Shown: positions 1 through 7,758 of the stretch, one piece after another
How positions within the stretch are numbered: position 1 is the stretch's first letter
Layout: each line of letters opens with the position of its first letter
From: Gellertiella hungarica
Lineage (GTDB): Bacteria > Pseudomonadota > Alphaproteobacteria > Rhizobiales > Rhizobiaceae
NCBI RefSeq assembly: GCF_014197145.1
Contig: NZ_JACIEZ010000002.1
Coordinates: 310,001 to 374,000 of the forward strand
Length of the DNA stretch: 64,000 nt
Reading direction: 5' to 3'
Notes under the pieces: generated by a model
The model's database searches: none
Told to the model about the DNA's origin: nothing
The model's input: the letters and a program-made list of their open reading frames with translations, nothing else
Position numbers and translations under genes: made by a program

Positions 1-1
1 C

Positions 2-124
2 GGGATGGGGGTGCCGTTTTCCTTGTGGGTCATCGTGGCTGCCGGACTGGCGGGCGCGGGGGCGTTCGCGCTGATTTCCATGGCGGCAGCGGTCGAGTAC
101 GAGAAGATCGCCCCTGATGGGTAA
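2..124 (+). CDS. C-terminal fragment of a small membrane protein (partial or 39-aa ORF)
   Basis: The frame is open from the window edge to TAA at 122-124; an internal ATG at 5 would give 39 residues. It contains one hydrophobic stretch (WVIVAAGLAGAGAFALIS) followed by a short polar tail, as in a single-pass membrane protein. It lies on the chromosomal side of the left attachment site. I do not recognise it, and the 5' end is outside the window, so whether this is a tail of a longer gene cannot be decided here. Confidence 0.35.
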   Translation, partial: GMGVPFSLWVIVAAGLAGAGAFALISMAAAVEYEKIAPDG

Positions 125-290
125 GCGGCTCACGAGGCGCGGAAGAGGGCTCTCTCGACCTTTTCCTGATGTCACAGGCACAGCGGGCCGCTTGCAGGCC
201 TTTGCTCGCGTTGAACGCAGAACGGCGGTAGAAACCGTCATCAGCCCGCAATCCGGCCTGACTGGCAAACTCAACTCGTGAAGTCTTGGG

Positions 291-343
291 AAAAATGGTG
301 CCCGGAGGCGGATTCGAACCACCGACACGCGGATTTTCAATCC
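291..343. repeat. attL: left copy of the 53-bp attachment core (tRNA-Phe 3' end)
   Basis: Identical over 53 bp to 49176-49228. The copy covers CCA, acceptor 3' strand, T arm and most of the anticodon arm of tRNA-Phe in minus orientation, then diverges after AATCC. This is the remnant left when a phage integrates into the 3' half of a tRNA gene and rebuilds the gene at the other end. Confidence 0.95.
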
Positions 344-518
344 TAAAGCCTGTTCTTCACCACTCAGCCAACTTTGTTTACAAACCTAGCAGACACTAGG
401 CATCACCTCCACAAACTCCAACATTCTCAATACGTTGTCAACAATTACGCCCCTCTTGCATGTTTCGCGGATCTCGGTCACGCTAGTTCCTACCTGCCTT
501 TGTCAACCAATTTGCAAA

Positions 519-564
519 CGGTATGGAGACGGTATAGACCCCGACGACGGTATGAAGCGTATGG
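519..564 (+). promoter_or_regulatory. Probable integrase arm-type sites, left end
   Basis: CGGTATGGAGACGGTATAG at 519-537 and GGTATGAAGCGTATGG at 549-564 are repeats of a CGGTAT half-site spaced 10-12 bp. Nearly the same composite sites occur next to attR (49011-49030, 49085-49103). Clustered short direct repeats flanking the core are typical of tyrosine recombinase arm binding; the assignment is inferred from position and recurrence. Confidence 0.55.
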
Positions 565-573
565 AGAAGCGAT

Positions 574-2103
574 ATGGCGACTGAGAGGCTGGTGATCACG
601 GAGAGGGAGATTATCCGGGCGAGGAAGATGGCAGAAACGGGCGAGACACCCGACGGTAAGGTGTTCATTTTCACGGACACCAAGTTCACCGGCCTCGGCC
701 TGCGGGTGCAGGGGAAGCGAGCCAGCTGGGTCGTGAAGTGGAAAGACGTCACCGTGACCATCGGCTATGTCCATCCGGTCGGTGACCGGACGATGACAGC
801 TCCGAAGACGGTACGCGAGCTGGCTGCGACCGTGCTGAGCCTCATGAAAGAAGACGGTTCCAAAGTGAAGCCGTTTCTCGACGCCCACTGGTCGGGACAG
901 AAGAAGGAAGACGCTCTTAAAGCCGTTCACAAGAAAGCCGACACCTGGACGCTGCGCGAATGCGTCGAGGCCACGATCGAGGGTAAGACGTCGGCCCACG
1001 CGAAAGCGAAGATTACTGCGAACACGGTCAAGGACTACCGCGGCACTTTCTCGCGCGAATGTTTCGCGAAGATCATGGAGAAGCCAGCCGCACTCATCAC
1101 GCGCGGTGACATCGAGAGCGTCCGCGATTACGTCAAGAAGCACATCGGCACCAGCCCGGCGATCAAGATCATTGCCTATACGCGGGCCGTCCTAGATTAC
1201 TGCGCGAAAAACCACGCCGGGCAGTCCGGATTGGATCGCGTGGATCCATGGTGGCAGTTCCTGAATGCGCCCTACGCTGTCCAGCCGCGCAACCGGCGAC
1301 CCGAGGTTCAGGATATCGTGAAGACACTCATACTCGCCGAAGAATATCTGACGCGGCCGCTGCCCGGCCGCGCAGTCACGAAGCCCGGCGTAAATCCCGG
1401 TACTCTCGCCGGACTTTGGTGGCTCGTTCTGACGTGCCAGCGAGCGACGGCTGGCATGTCTCTGCTGGCGCACGACGTCGTTCCTGACACCCAGTCGGAG
1501 GATTTCATGGTCGCGGCGTGGGCAGAAGACGTGATGAAAGCCGGACAAGCACACGTTCTGCCGATTCCGATCCGTGCATGGCAGCATATCAATCGCTTTC
1601 GGGATCAGGGTCGGCACGCGGGATCTCAGGAGTGGGCCTTCCCGAGCGAGAGAAAGTCCGACGTCCATGCCACGTCTTCCGGCGTATACCGGATCCTGTC
1701 TCGACTAGGCGCACGCGACGCGTTGGAGCAACCCCCGAAAGGGAAGAAGCCCCCTGTGCGTACCGAACGCCGCGACCTGCTTACCGAGGCAGGTATTCCG
1801 TGGTGGTCACCGCACGACCTCCGGCGGTCGCTGACCGCTACGCTAGACGAACACGGCATTCCCGGAGGGGCAACCGTCATCCTCGCTCATGATATCCATG
1901 AAAAAGAGGCACTGGCCGTCGGAGCGACCGAGCGCGAGCGGGAGAACTTCGTGAAGTTGAGGACGGCACGCATCACCAAAATGGCTTACGGCGGCAGTCA
2001 GTACATCTCTCTTAAGAAAGAGGCGATGCGCATCTGGTGCGACGTCATTCTCGACGAGTACGAGCGGCAGAAAGCCGAGAAGGAACAACAGCAGGCGGCT
2101 TAG
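574..2103 (+). CDS. int: Tyrosine-type phage integrase
   Basis: A 509-residue site-specific recombinase expected to integrate and excise the prophage at tRNA-Phe. Catalytic landmarks are readable in order: the first Arg in CQRATAG near residue 290, the HxxR box in HDLRR near 413, the second His in VILAHDIH near 435, and the nucleophilic Tyr near 477 in GGSQYISL. The N-terminal 90 residues resemble the arm-binding DUF4102-like region of P4-type integrases. The ATG at 574 is preceded by a GGAG-like site. It is adjacent to attL and overlaps by 4 bp the tail of the convergent gene 2100-2699. Family assignment is firm. Confidence 0.93.
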   Translation: MATERLVITEREIIRARKMAETGETPDGKVFIFTDTKFTGLGLRVQGKRASWVVKWKDVTVTIGYVHPVGDRTMTAPKTVRELAATVLSLMKEDGSKVKPFLDAHWSGQKKEDALKAVHKKADTWTLRECVEATIEGKTSAHAKAKITANTVKDYRGTFSRECFAKIMEKPAALITRGDIESVRDYVKKHIGTSPAIKIIAYTRAVLDYCAKNHAGQSGLDRVDPWWQFLNAPYAVQPRNRRPEVQDIVKTLILAEEYLTRPLPGRAVTKPGVNPGTLAGLWWLVLTCQRATAGMSLLAHDVVPDTQSEDFMVAAWAEDVMKAGQAHVLPIPIRAWQHINRFRDQGRHAGSQEWAFPSERKSDVHATSSGVYRILSRLGARDALEQPPKGKKPPVRTERRDLLTEAGIPWWSPHDLRRSLTATLDEHGIPGGATVILAHDIHEKEALAVGATERERENFVKLRTARITKMAYGGSQYISLKKEAMRIWCDVILDEYERQKAEKEQQQAA

Positions 2104-2699
2104 TGCCGCCTGCTTGGATCCAGCATCTCGATCACAATCCGGACTTCCTCCGGGTCAGCCTCACGCAGCCCGGTGCCGTGACCCGCCTCCAGTGCTGCGT
2201 GATAGACGTCCGTGCGACCGATCCGGAGAAAGTCCGTCACGACACGCATAGGCACGATGCCTTCGCTCCACATCCGGAAGATCTCGGCCTTCTCGACATC
2301 AGCGTCTTCGGCACGAAAATACAGCTCCGGGTGTCGATCGCGGTCAATCTCGCTCACCAGACCGTCCATTGGATGCCGCTCTCCGACCAGACAGGCATGA
2401 TCTTCGCAAAGCATGCGCGACCGCCTCACACCGATCCGAAGCCGTCCATCCCGTCCACAGGCTTCGCAGGTCATCATGCTGACGACCCGCGCGATACGCT
2501 GGATCGCTCCGATTGTCGACGTCTGGTCCCCGAGTTCTTCGGAACTGTCAGGGAGGTTCACCGCGACGTCGACCCGGAGAAGTCCGTGCATCCGATCTGC
2601 ACGCCGGAGCCGCGCGTTCCATGCATCTGGCAGCTGCGAGATCTTTAAGACCGCGTCTAGCACGAGCGGATACCATCCGCGGCCGACGTCAATTTTCAT
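2100..2699 (-). CDS. Unknown protein, Cys-cluster family member 4
   Basis: 199 residues from ATG at 2699, preceded by AAGGTGG; a longer frame to 2771 has no comparable ribosome site. It overlaps the upstream gene by 11 bp, so it is the last gene of the minus-strand run from 5001. Near residue 95 it carries CEACGRDGRLRI and then CEDH, a CxxC...CxxH arrangement suggesting a zinc finger. The layout (a GWxxLV-like start, an L-R-x-D stretch, an alanine/arginine helix, then CE-CG) matches the three genes upstream, so I group them as one diverged paralogue family. Function unknown. Confidence 0.7.
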   Translation of the reverse strand: MKIDVGRGWYPLVLDAVLKISQLPDAWNARLRRADRMHGLLRVDVAVNLPDSSEELGDQTSTIGAIQRIARVVSMMTCEACGRDGRLRIGVRRSRMLCEDHACLVGERHPMDGLVSEIDRDRHPELYFRAEDADVEKAEIFRMWSEGIVPMRVVTDFLRIGRTDVYHAALEAGHGTGLREADPEEVRIVIEMLDPSRRH

Positions 2700-3273
2700 C
2701 CCACCACCTTGTCTGTTCGTGCCATCGCCGCCCCCACAGATAGCACCACCCGACGTCCTGCGCATACGCATACTGCCGATCCGACGTCACCCGCAGCAGC
2801 CGATGCCACACGCGATCCGAATCCGGCCGCACGTGATCGCAGTCAGGAACGTCTCCGGACAGTATCCAATGTGCCGGAGCATCCCCTTCCTGAACCAGCA
2901 GGACATCCCAGTCGACCAGCACCGTAGCCGACATCATCTCGTCGTCAGTCAGAGTGGCACTGGGTGACAGTCTGTACGAAGGATGCGGCCACAACCCTTC
3001 TGGATACGCCAGATCCAGCAGCCGTTTTCCAACCCGAAAATGCCATCCGACCCGCTGCACGAGCAGCCGCCCCGCAAACGCGGCGTCGTCTTTCGTGATG
3101 CGCCGCCGGCGCGGATCGCCGAGGCCAGCGCGTTCGAAAAATCCACGCAGATCCCGATACGCTACCGAAACCGCCAGTTCGAGTGACATCTCCTCCGGAT
3201 CCGGAAGCCGGGATGCCACCTTCCACGCTGTCGGTTCCGGGTACGAGTGGCACTGGGTGACAATCTTCAGCAT
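2689..3273 (-). CDS. Unknown phage protein
   Basis: 194 residues, ATG at 3273 behind a strong GAGGAGGG. It does not carry the Cys cluster of its neighbours. The C-terminal half is rich in Trp and Asp (for example WDVLLVQEG and the WCYLWGRRWHEQTRWWDEN tail). Two copies of the 18-mer containing CACTGGGTGACA lie inside it (2958-2969 and 3251-3262), the second only about 10 bp after the start codon. It overlaps the next gene, indicating co-transcription. I cannot assign a function. Confidence 0.65.
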   Translation of the reverse strand: MLKIVTQCHSYPEPTAWKVASRLPDPEEMSLELAVSVAYRDLRGFFERAGLGDPRRRRITKDDAAFAGRLLVQRVGWHFRVGKRLLDLAYPEGLWPHPSYRLSPSATLTDDEMMSATVLVDWDVLLVQEGDAPAHWILSGDVPDCDHVRPDSDRVWHRLLRVTSDRQYAYAQDVGWCYLWGRRWHEQTRWWDEN

Positions 3274-3275
3274 GA

Positions 3276-3764
3276 TTAGCCCTCCTCGGCATCGGGGTCG
3301 TACGGCACGAAGGTGTCGAGGTCAGGATCATACGCTTCCCATCCTGTCCCCTCCGCGCTGCCGATCTGAACGCGGACCGGTGGATCCGTCGGCGGCTCGA
3401 TAGTGCCGTCTTTCGCAGTGGCGTGCTCGTCGCATGCGACGTAGTACCAGCCGCGGCCGCGCAGTAGACCTGGCTGTCCGCACTTTTCACAGACGAAAAA
3501 CGACCGAGCTTCCGCTAGCTCGCGGGCTTCGTCGATGGCGGCGAGAACGGCTTTGTCGTTTGTCTGGACGCTGTCGTAGATGCGGAGACCGCCGAATTTT
3601 TCCTTCACCTGACGGATGTCGTAGGTCGATGCCCGTTTCACATAGTGGTCGACGACCGCGAAATATGCGTCCAGGATGTCGGCCCACCCCTCGCCGTGCT
3701 CGAAATACATGCCGTGTTTCCCGAACAGCCGCTTATACTTCTCATTCAGCTCTTTCAGCGTCAT
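3276..3764 (-). CDS. Unknown protein, Cys-cluster family member 1
   Basis: 162 residues; ATG at 3764 is chosen because GGAGAGGTGG precedes it and it makes an ATGA overlap with the upstream stop. Order of recognisable parts: GWADILDAYFAVVDHY near residue 22, EKFGGLRIYDS near 47, an alanine-rich helix with ELAEARS, then CEKCGQPG and CDEH (a CxxC/CxxH pair). The same architecture recurs in the next two genes and at 2100-2699. The pairing of an EKFGxLR motif with a zinc-finger-like segment is what I have seen in rhizobial and phage hypothetical proteins; no activity is known to me. Confidence 0.75.
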   Translation of the reverse strand: MTLKELNEKYKRLFGKHGMYFEHGEGWADILDAYFAVVDHYVKRASTYDIRQVKEKFGGLRIYDSVQTNDKAVLAAIDEARELAEARSFFVCEKCGQPGLLRGRGWYYVACDEHATAKDGTIEPPTDPPVRVQIGSAEGTGWEAYDPDLDTFVPYDPDAEEG

Positions 3765-4246
3765 CGCTTCCACCTCTCCGGGACATCTACCTCTTTCAGG
3801 CTGTCGCTCTCGCGATCGTACTCGTACCAGCGTCCTCTCATCGGCCATGCCGGTGGACGTCGCGGCGGTAGCCAGTCGCGCATGAGATCGGGCATGTGGT
3901 CCGGGCACAGGCATTTGCGCCATCCAGCCTGCCCCGGCGGCGGCAACCGGATCTCGCCGTCACGGCCGCAGATTTCGCACGCGTAAGCGCTCCGGCTCTC
4001 GGCCAGCCGCTGGAGCAGGACGACCTCGTCGACGTCGGAGTCGTGCAGGATCCGGAGGGCACCGAACTTTTCTTTCAGCTCGACGACCTGAAGAGCGGGA
4101 TCGAGCGGCAGCGCGTCGGTGATGAAGCGCCGGATGATGTCGAGCCAGCCGATTCCGACGTCGACGTATTCGGCGCTTTCGAATACGCTGGGAAACTCCT
4201 CGCAGAGGTCGTCGCGTTTCAGCGTCGGGATTTTAGTGCTGGACAT
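3761..4246 (-). CDS. Unknown protein, Cys-cluster family member 2
   Basis: 161 residues from ATG 4246. It repeats the neighbour's plan: GWLDIIRRFITDALPL, then LKEKFGALRILHDSD, a helix with RLAESRSAYA, CEICGRDGEIRL and CPDH. Identity with 3276-3764 is visible in these blocks although the linkers differ, indicating an old tandem duplication. It overlaps the upstream gene by 14 bp and the downstream one by 4 bp, so the set is translated from one message. Likely metal-binding; function unknown. Confidence 0.75.
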   Translation of the reverse strand: MSSTKIPTLKRDDLCEEFPSVFESAEYVDVGIGWLDIIRRFITDALPLDPALQVVELKEKFGALRILHDSDVDEVVLLQRLAESRSAYACEICGRDGEIRLPPPGQAGWRKCLCPDHMPDLMRDWLPPRRPPAWPMRGRWYEYDRESDSLKEVDVPERWKR

Positions 4247-4694
4247 TTGTCACCCCCATCGCTTCCATGGTCCTCAGCGCGGCGTGATTCAGAGCCGGGA
4301 CGCACTCCTGGCAGATCGGCCGGTCCCACTTCCATTTTTCCCGGCGGAAGCGCGGGTGGAGCTGCTCGGCTTCCCAGAGCGTGACCCCGTTCTGGCTGCC
4401 GCAGTGCTCGCAGGTGCTCAGGCTGCGGGTCACGTAGCCCTGGACGACGTCCTGCAGTCGCTTACGCCGCTTGAGATCAAGGACGTTTTCGCCGTCATAG
4501 ACAACGCAGAGCCACGACCGCGCCGCGATGTTCAGGACGCGGACTTCCGGGAAGAGATATTTCAGCTCGAGGAGCATCTCTTCGACGAGAGCGAGCCATC
4601 CTTCCCGGATGCGGATGTCGCCGTCCGGATTGAAATTCGGGAAGCGGAGGATGAGGTCGGAGACTTTGTAGGTAGGGATATAGTCAGGATACAT
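4233..4694 (-). CDS. Unknown protein, Cys-cluster family member 3
   Basis: 153 residues; ATG at 4694 has GGAGGTGC seven bases upstream, better than the in-frame start at 4724. Blocks: GWLALVEEMLLELKYL, LNIAARSW, a lysine/arginine helix, CEHCGSQNG, and a later CQEC pair followed by NH. The EKFG motif seen in the two relatives is lost, so this copy is the most diverged of the tandem three. Co-transcribed with its neighbours by overlap at both ends. Confidence 0.72.
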   Translation of the reverse strand: MYPDYIPTYKVSDLILRFPNFNPDGDIRIREGWLALVEEMLLELKYLFPEVRVLNIAARSWLCVVYDGENVLDLKRRKRLQDVVQGYVTRSLSTCEHCGSQNGVTLWEAEQLHPRFRREKWKWDRPICQECVPALNHAALRTMEAMGVTNVQH

Positions 4695-5001
4695 TGCGGA
4701 GCACCTCCGTGAAGTCGTCGGCAATCGTCAGGAACTCGGCCTCGGCGCGACACATGATGAGATGCAGATCCCGCGCGCGGCTGTGTCCGACCGGACTTCG
4801 CATCTCGAAATCGAGGCGAACGCGTTCGTCGGTGAGCGAGATCCCGGTAACGCGGATCTCACGGTGCAACCCGAGCTTCCGCATCGTGCGCAGCAACGAC
4901 GACAAGACAGGCAGCATGTGAGCGGGAATACGGATGCGGTCGACGTCCGGCAGGTCGATGCCGTGCTCGGACAAGAGCTTGATGAAGACGGAGTCCTTCA
5001 T
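4684..5001 (-). CDS. Small unknown protein, first gene of the minus run
   Basis: 105 residues, ATG at 5001. It begins MKDSVFIKLLSEHGIDLPDV and is a mixed alpha/beta soluble protein without Cys pairs or membrane segments. It overlaps the next gene by 11 bp and is the most upstream gene of the 5001 to 2100 run, so the promoter should lie in 5002-5200. I see no diagnostic motif. Confidence 0.6.
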   Translation of the reverse strand: MKDSVFIKLLSEHGIDLPDVDRIRIPAHMLPVLSSLLRTMRKLGLHREIRVTGISLTDERVRLDFEMRSPVGHSRARDLHLIMCRAEAEFLTIADDFTEVLRNVS

Positions 5002-5040
5002 GATGCGATTTCTCCACTGGATAAGACGAATGCGCTGCTT

Positions 5041-5060
5041 GCCGCCGGCCGGCGGCGGTC
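5041..5060. repeat. GC palindrome, copy 1 (second copy at 14740-14760)
   Basis: CCGCCGGCCGGCGG with the same flanks (GCCGCCGGCCGGCGGCGGTC) is found here and at 14740-14760. The perfect palindrome can form a very stable hairpin. Both copies are intergenic, next to minus-strand genes. Related CGCCGCCGGC elements occur at other gene borders in the prophage. Confidence 0.6.
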
Positions 5061-5204
5061 AGGCTATTCGTGCTATCGAGTGGAAAATCTGCATCGGGAT
5101 CGCTCTCTCAGATGGAAACGGTGGCACGTTCTACACCATGCGGAGTCGCTTGAGAGCCCCGGAATTCTGGAAATTGACGTCGCGGTTAACAGGACGCGAT
5201 CGAT

Positions 5205-5230
5205 GCGAAAATCCCCGGTGTTGCCGGGGC
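5205..5230 (-). terminator. Probable terminator of the rep operon
   Basis: On the minus strand CCCCGG-caaca-CCGGGG is followed by ATTTT. It lies about 55 bp downstream of the stop of 5285-5788, the last gene after the replication initiator. Confidence 0.6.
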
Positions 5231-5275
5231 TTGGATAGTTAAAGGGTCATGATGATCGGAGCGGTGCAGATAGTA

Positions 5276-5296
5276 TTTCACTGATCAGACAGTGAA
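5276..5296. promoter_or_regulatory. Inverted-repeat operator candidate (CACTG-N6-CAGTG, copy 1)
   Basis: TTCACTG-atcaga-CAGTGAA is a perfect 7-bp inverted repeat with 6-bp spacer. The same core and spacer appear at 10830-10845 and 45988-46003. It sits at the 3' end of 5285-5788 and upstream of the 5001 to 2100 gene run. Confidence 0.5.
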
Positions 5297-5788
5297 CTTG
5301 GCTCTGCGTATCTCTTTCAGCTCCTGTTGCGCTGCGCGGACGTCCCCGACCGTGTACCCCATGAGGCGGTGCCCAACGTCGATGATCCACGACAGCGCCT
5401 CTTCATGAGTGAACAGGTGGTACCCCATCGCAGGTTCCGTGCGTCCGAAGACAGCGGCAAAGGGGTCCCCTTCACGCCGCGTGTAGAGACCGATTGGCGA
5501 GTCCTCGATGATCCGCACGAAGCAATTTCTCATCGGCAGCATGATCGCGTTCATCTGCTCCTTCGAGTAGCCTAAGCACTTGTGCATGATTCCGGTCATC
5601 TCGGCGATTTCCTGTCTATAGAAATAGATGACGTGTGAGCTTGGAGGCTCTTTCATGTTGTTGATGTAGCTCGCCAGTCTCTCCTTGAGGACTTCAAGAC
5701 GGGCGCGGTAGTCGTCGAGATCATACGCGCTCTCTGCCTTGGCTTGCGAAGCGATGGCGGCGGCAAGTGCTTTCTTCGTGATCTTCAT
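5285..5788 (-). CDS. Unknown protein co-transcribed with the replication initiator
   Basis: 167 residues; the ATG at 5788 overlaps the end of the initiator gene by ATGA, so the two are translationally coupled. The N-terminal 60 residues are helical and charged (KALAAAIASQAKAES, then RARLEVLKERLASYINN), followed by a mixed region with FYRQEIAEMTG and a Trp-Ile-Ile-Asp segment. No motif I know. Because it follows rep without a gap, a role in replication control or partition is possible but is only inference. Confidence 0.6.
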   Translation of the reverse strand: MKITKKALAAAIASQAKAESAYDLDDYRARLEVLKERLASYINNMKEPPSSHVIYFYRQEIAEMTGIMHKCLGYSKEQMNAIMLPMRNCFVRIIEDSPIGLYTRREGDPFAAVFGRTEPAMGYHLFTHEEALSWIIDVGHRLMGYTVGDVRAAQQELKEIRRAKFTV

Positions 5789-7200
5789 TTCAGGAACTCC
5801 GCTTCTTCAAAAATCTGGCTGTAGTGCGAGAACAGCATCTCAACGTCGGACTGCGAGCACGGCACGCGGAAGTCCTGGCTCACAACCGAGGTGCCTTCCT
5901 TCCACTCCAGTCGGAAGACCTTCTCGACCGATCCGGTCCAGCCGACCGTCCGCTTCAGGAATGGGATCACGTCCTTCTTTACGAACGCCGGGTCAGTCTC
6001 GTCCGTAAGACGCATCCGGATCACTGCCACTCTGTCGAAGTCGATCTCTTCTTCAGCCGTCTGCGACCATTCAAGGAACGCTTCGGTGGCTCCGACCTCG
6101 CGAATGCGCTTCTGGACTTCGGTGTCTGTCGAGACGGCATCGATCCACTGCGCGGCGAGAACGGTGACCGAGATCCCGCTGGCCGTCGCGGCTTGACGCA
6201 GCGCACTGTCGCCTGGCATCTCGTCGGCGATGTCGACCGTCCTGTCCTTGGCGCGGCGGCGCAGCTTCGTACGATCTGACTTCGACATCGGCGCAAGAGC
6301 AGCTTCCTCGATGACACGGCGCATCTCACCGACCGTGATCACGATAGCGGTCACCGGCCGTCCACGCGTCGGCGCATGGCGGTATTCGATTTCGATCCCG
6401 AAGCGGCGAACGTGAGCTTTAATGTCATCAATAACTGGACGCAGGCAGCGGCTCTCGAAGTTGGAGAAGCGGAACGCACCCGACGGCTTCCACCCGAGTT
6501 CGTCGGCGAGTTGCTCAGGAGTGTAGACCAGCGGATGACGGACGTCGCGCCCGGCGTAGAGCGCGAGCTTCGGGTAGATTCTGGCCGTGTATTTCGAGCT
6601 GAAGCGCGGGAACGCACCCAGCTCCAGATGCGTGTACTGCCGGGCTGCCGCGATCACTTTCCGGACGGAAGGATGCATCACAAAAGACAGGTGGCGGCTG
6701 CCGTCTTGCAGCACGACTTCCTCACACTGCATCAGCTGGATGCGTCGTCCGATGCGCTGAACCCCTTGATCGAGGAAGTCGTAGCTGACCCAGGTAGAGG
6801 AAAGAGCGTCGACGTATTCGCGGATGCGCGAGGATTTCTCGACGCCGAGATAGGCCTTCACGTCTGCGAAAGAGATCAGGTGCTCGTCGCGCTCTTTCAT
6901 TTCGAGCCGTGCGTGCGCCATCGCGTATTCATAGAGAGCCGCCGCGTTTGCTGTCATAGCGTCTGCAGGCGTATCGGCTTCGCGGTCGCCGTAGTATTTT
7001 ACGGACGTAATCAGCTCTGCTGGCTTCTCGACCATAGGCTCTTCGCGGATGTCAGGACGCTCGGTTGCGAGTACCTTTTTGAGATCGCCACGGACGCCGC
7101 GGCGCTGTAGCCCGTAGCTTTCTTCACGGGAACGAAAGTGTGTGACCGCTTTCTGTCCCTCGGATCGCTCGACGCGTTGTTTGAAGTAGGTTGAAGACAT
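5785..7200 (-). CDS. Plasmid-type Rep_3 (RepA/RepB) replication initiator
   Basis: 471 residues. ATG at 7200 has AAAGGGGA upstream; a TTG 24 bases earlier is less likely. Residues about 70-250 show the two-winged-helix initiator pattern: LISFADVKAYLGV, a Trp-Val-Ser-Tyr strand, FVMHPSVRKVI, FPRFSSKYTARIYPKLALYAGR, then YTPEQLADELGW and a second domain ending GRPVTAIVITVG. Rep_3 proteins bind iterons as monomers to fire replication and bind an inverted iteron as dimers to repress their own gene. Both kinds of site are seen directly upstream (7251-7274 and 7366-7660). The C-terminal 170 residues are an extension I do not recognise. Family call is confident. Confidence 0.85.
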   Translation of the reverse strand: MSSTYFKQRVERSEGQKAVTHFRSREESYGLQRRGVRGDLKKVLATERPDIREEPMVEKPAELITSVKYYGDREADTPADAMTANAAALYEYAMAHARLEMKERDEHLISFADVKAYLGVEKSSRIREYVDALSSTWVSYDFLDQGVQRIGRRIQLMQCEEVVLQDGSRHLSFVMHPSVRKVIAAARQYTHLELGAFPRFSSKYTARIYPKLALYAGRDVRHPLVYTPEQLADELGWKPSGAFRFSNFESRCLRPVIDDIKAHVRRFGIEIEYRHAPTRGRPVTAIVITVGEMRRVIEEAALAPMSKSDRTKLRRRAKDRTVDIADEMPGDSALRQAATASGISVTVLAAQWIDAVSTDTEVQKRIREVGATEAFLEWSQTAEEEIDFDRVAVIRMRLTDETDPAFVKKDVIPFLKRTVGWTGSVEKVFRLEWKEGTSVVSQDFRVPCSQSDVEMLFSHYSQIFEEAEFLK

Positions 7201-7250
7201 TGAGTTCCCCTTTCGTTCATTCAATGCTGCCTGCCGGCGGAAACAGGGAC

Positions 7251-7274
7251 AAGGTCTTCGCTACATTTTGTCCG
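7251..7274 (-). promoter_or_regulatory. Inverted iteron, probable rep autorepression site
   Basis: On the minus strand this reads CGGACAAAATGTAGCGAAGA, matching the iteron at 7582-7600 but in opposite orientation and about 50 bp upstream of the rep start. In Rep_3 plasmids an oppositely oriented iteron in the rep promoter is the operator for initiator dimers. A partial iteron follows at 7313-7325. Confidence 0.65.
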
Positions 7275-7365
7275 ACGCGTAGCCGAGACATCGAGAGGAG
7301 CGGGGTCGGCATGACAAAGTGTGACAGAGTCACTCGGCTACAGATCGGCCGCCGTGTAGCTCAAA

Positions 7366-7660
7366 GGTCAAAATGTAGCTGAGACGTGGCTGTGAGCGGT
7401 CAAAATGTAGGCAAGACAAGTTGACGAGCGCAGTTGGCGTAAGGCCGCTCGGCTCCGGAGGCCGATGGAATACTAAAGGAATAGAAAGGATGCTGCCGCT
7501 CACGTAGTGATGAACGTGGTGGTCCGGTGGATCCCGTAGTGACGGTGACGCGGGGGATGAACGGTGTTTCGGACGCACGGCGGACAAAATGTAGCTGAAA
7601 GGTCAAAGTGTAGCTAAGACGTGCCGTTTGGCGGTCAAAGTGTAGTAAAGACAAGTTGAC
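7366..7660 (+). other. Iteron-type replication origin, duplicated module
   Basis: Five direct iterons of the form GGTCAAARTGTAGCTRAGAC: 7366-7388, 7398-7425, 7582-7600 (GGACAAAATGTAGCTGAAA), 7601-7623 and 7633-7660. Two of them end with the same AAGACAAGTTGAC. The pair 7366-7425 and its A-rich downstream segment (about 7466-7495, ending GAATAGAAAGGATGCTG) are repeated about 235 bp later (7601-7660 and about 7700-7730, GAATAGAAAGGGTGCTG). The A/T-rich segments are candidate unwinding elements. No consensus DnaA box was spotted. Confidence 0.8.
7500..7542. promoter_or_regulatory. Two TCMCGTAGTGA operator-like sites between origin modules
   Basis: TCACGTAGTGA at 7500-7510 is a perfect TCAC-GTA-GTGA inverted repeat; TCCCGTAGTGA follows at 7532-7542. 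Further copies are at 7908-7918, 8328-8338 and 14689-14699, each just before a gene start. Their recurrence suggests one phage DNA-binding protein. Confidence 0.5.
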
Positions 7661-7758
7661 GGCGGCAGGTGCCGTCTGGTCTCCCGGCGACGACGGCTCA
7701 TGGAATTCTAAGAGAATAGAAAGGGTGCTGAAAAGGCGCGTCTTGAGCCGAAGCGGCG

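Noticed and set aside
30-251. Minus-strand 73-codon frame at the left edge
   Set aside because: Arg/Pro-rich composition and no ribosome site; the plus-strand hydrophobic frame is more plausible.
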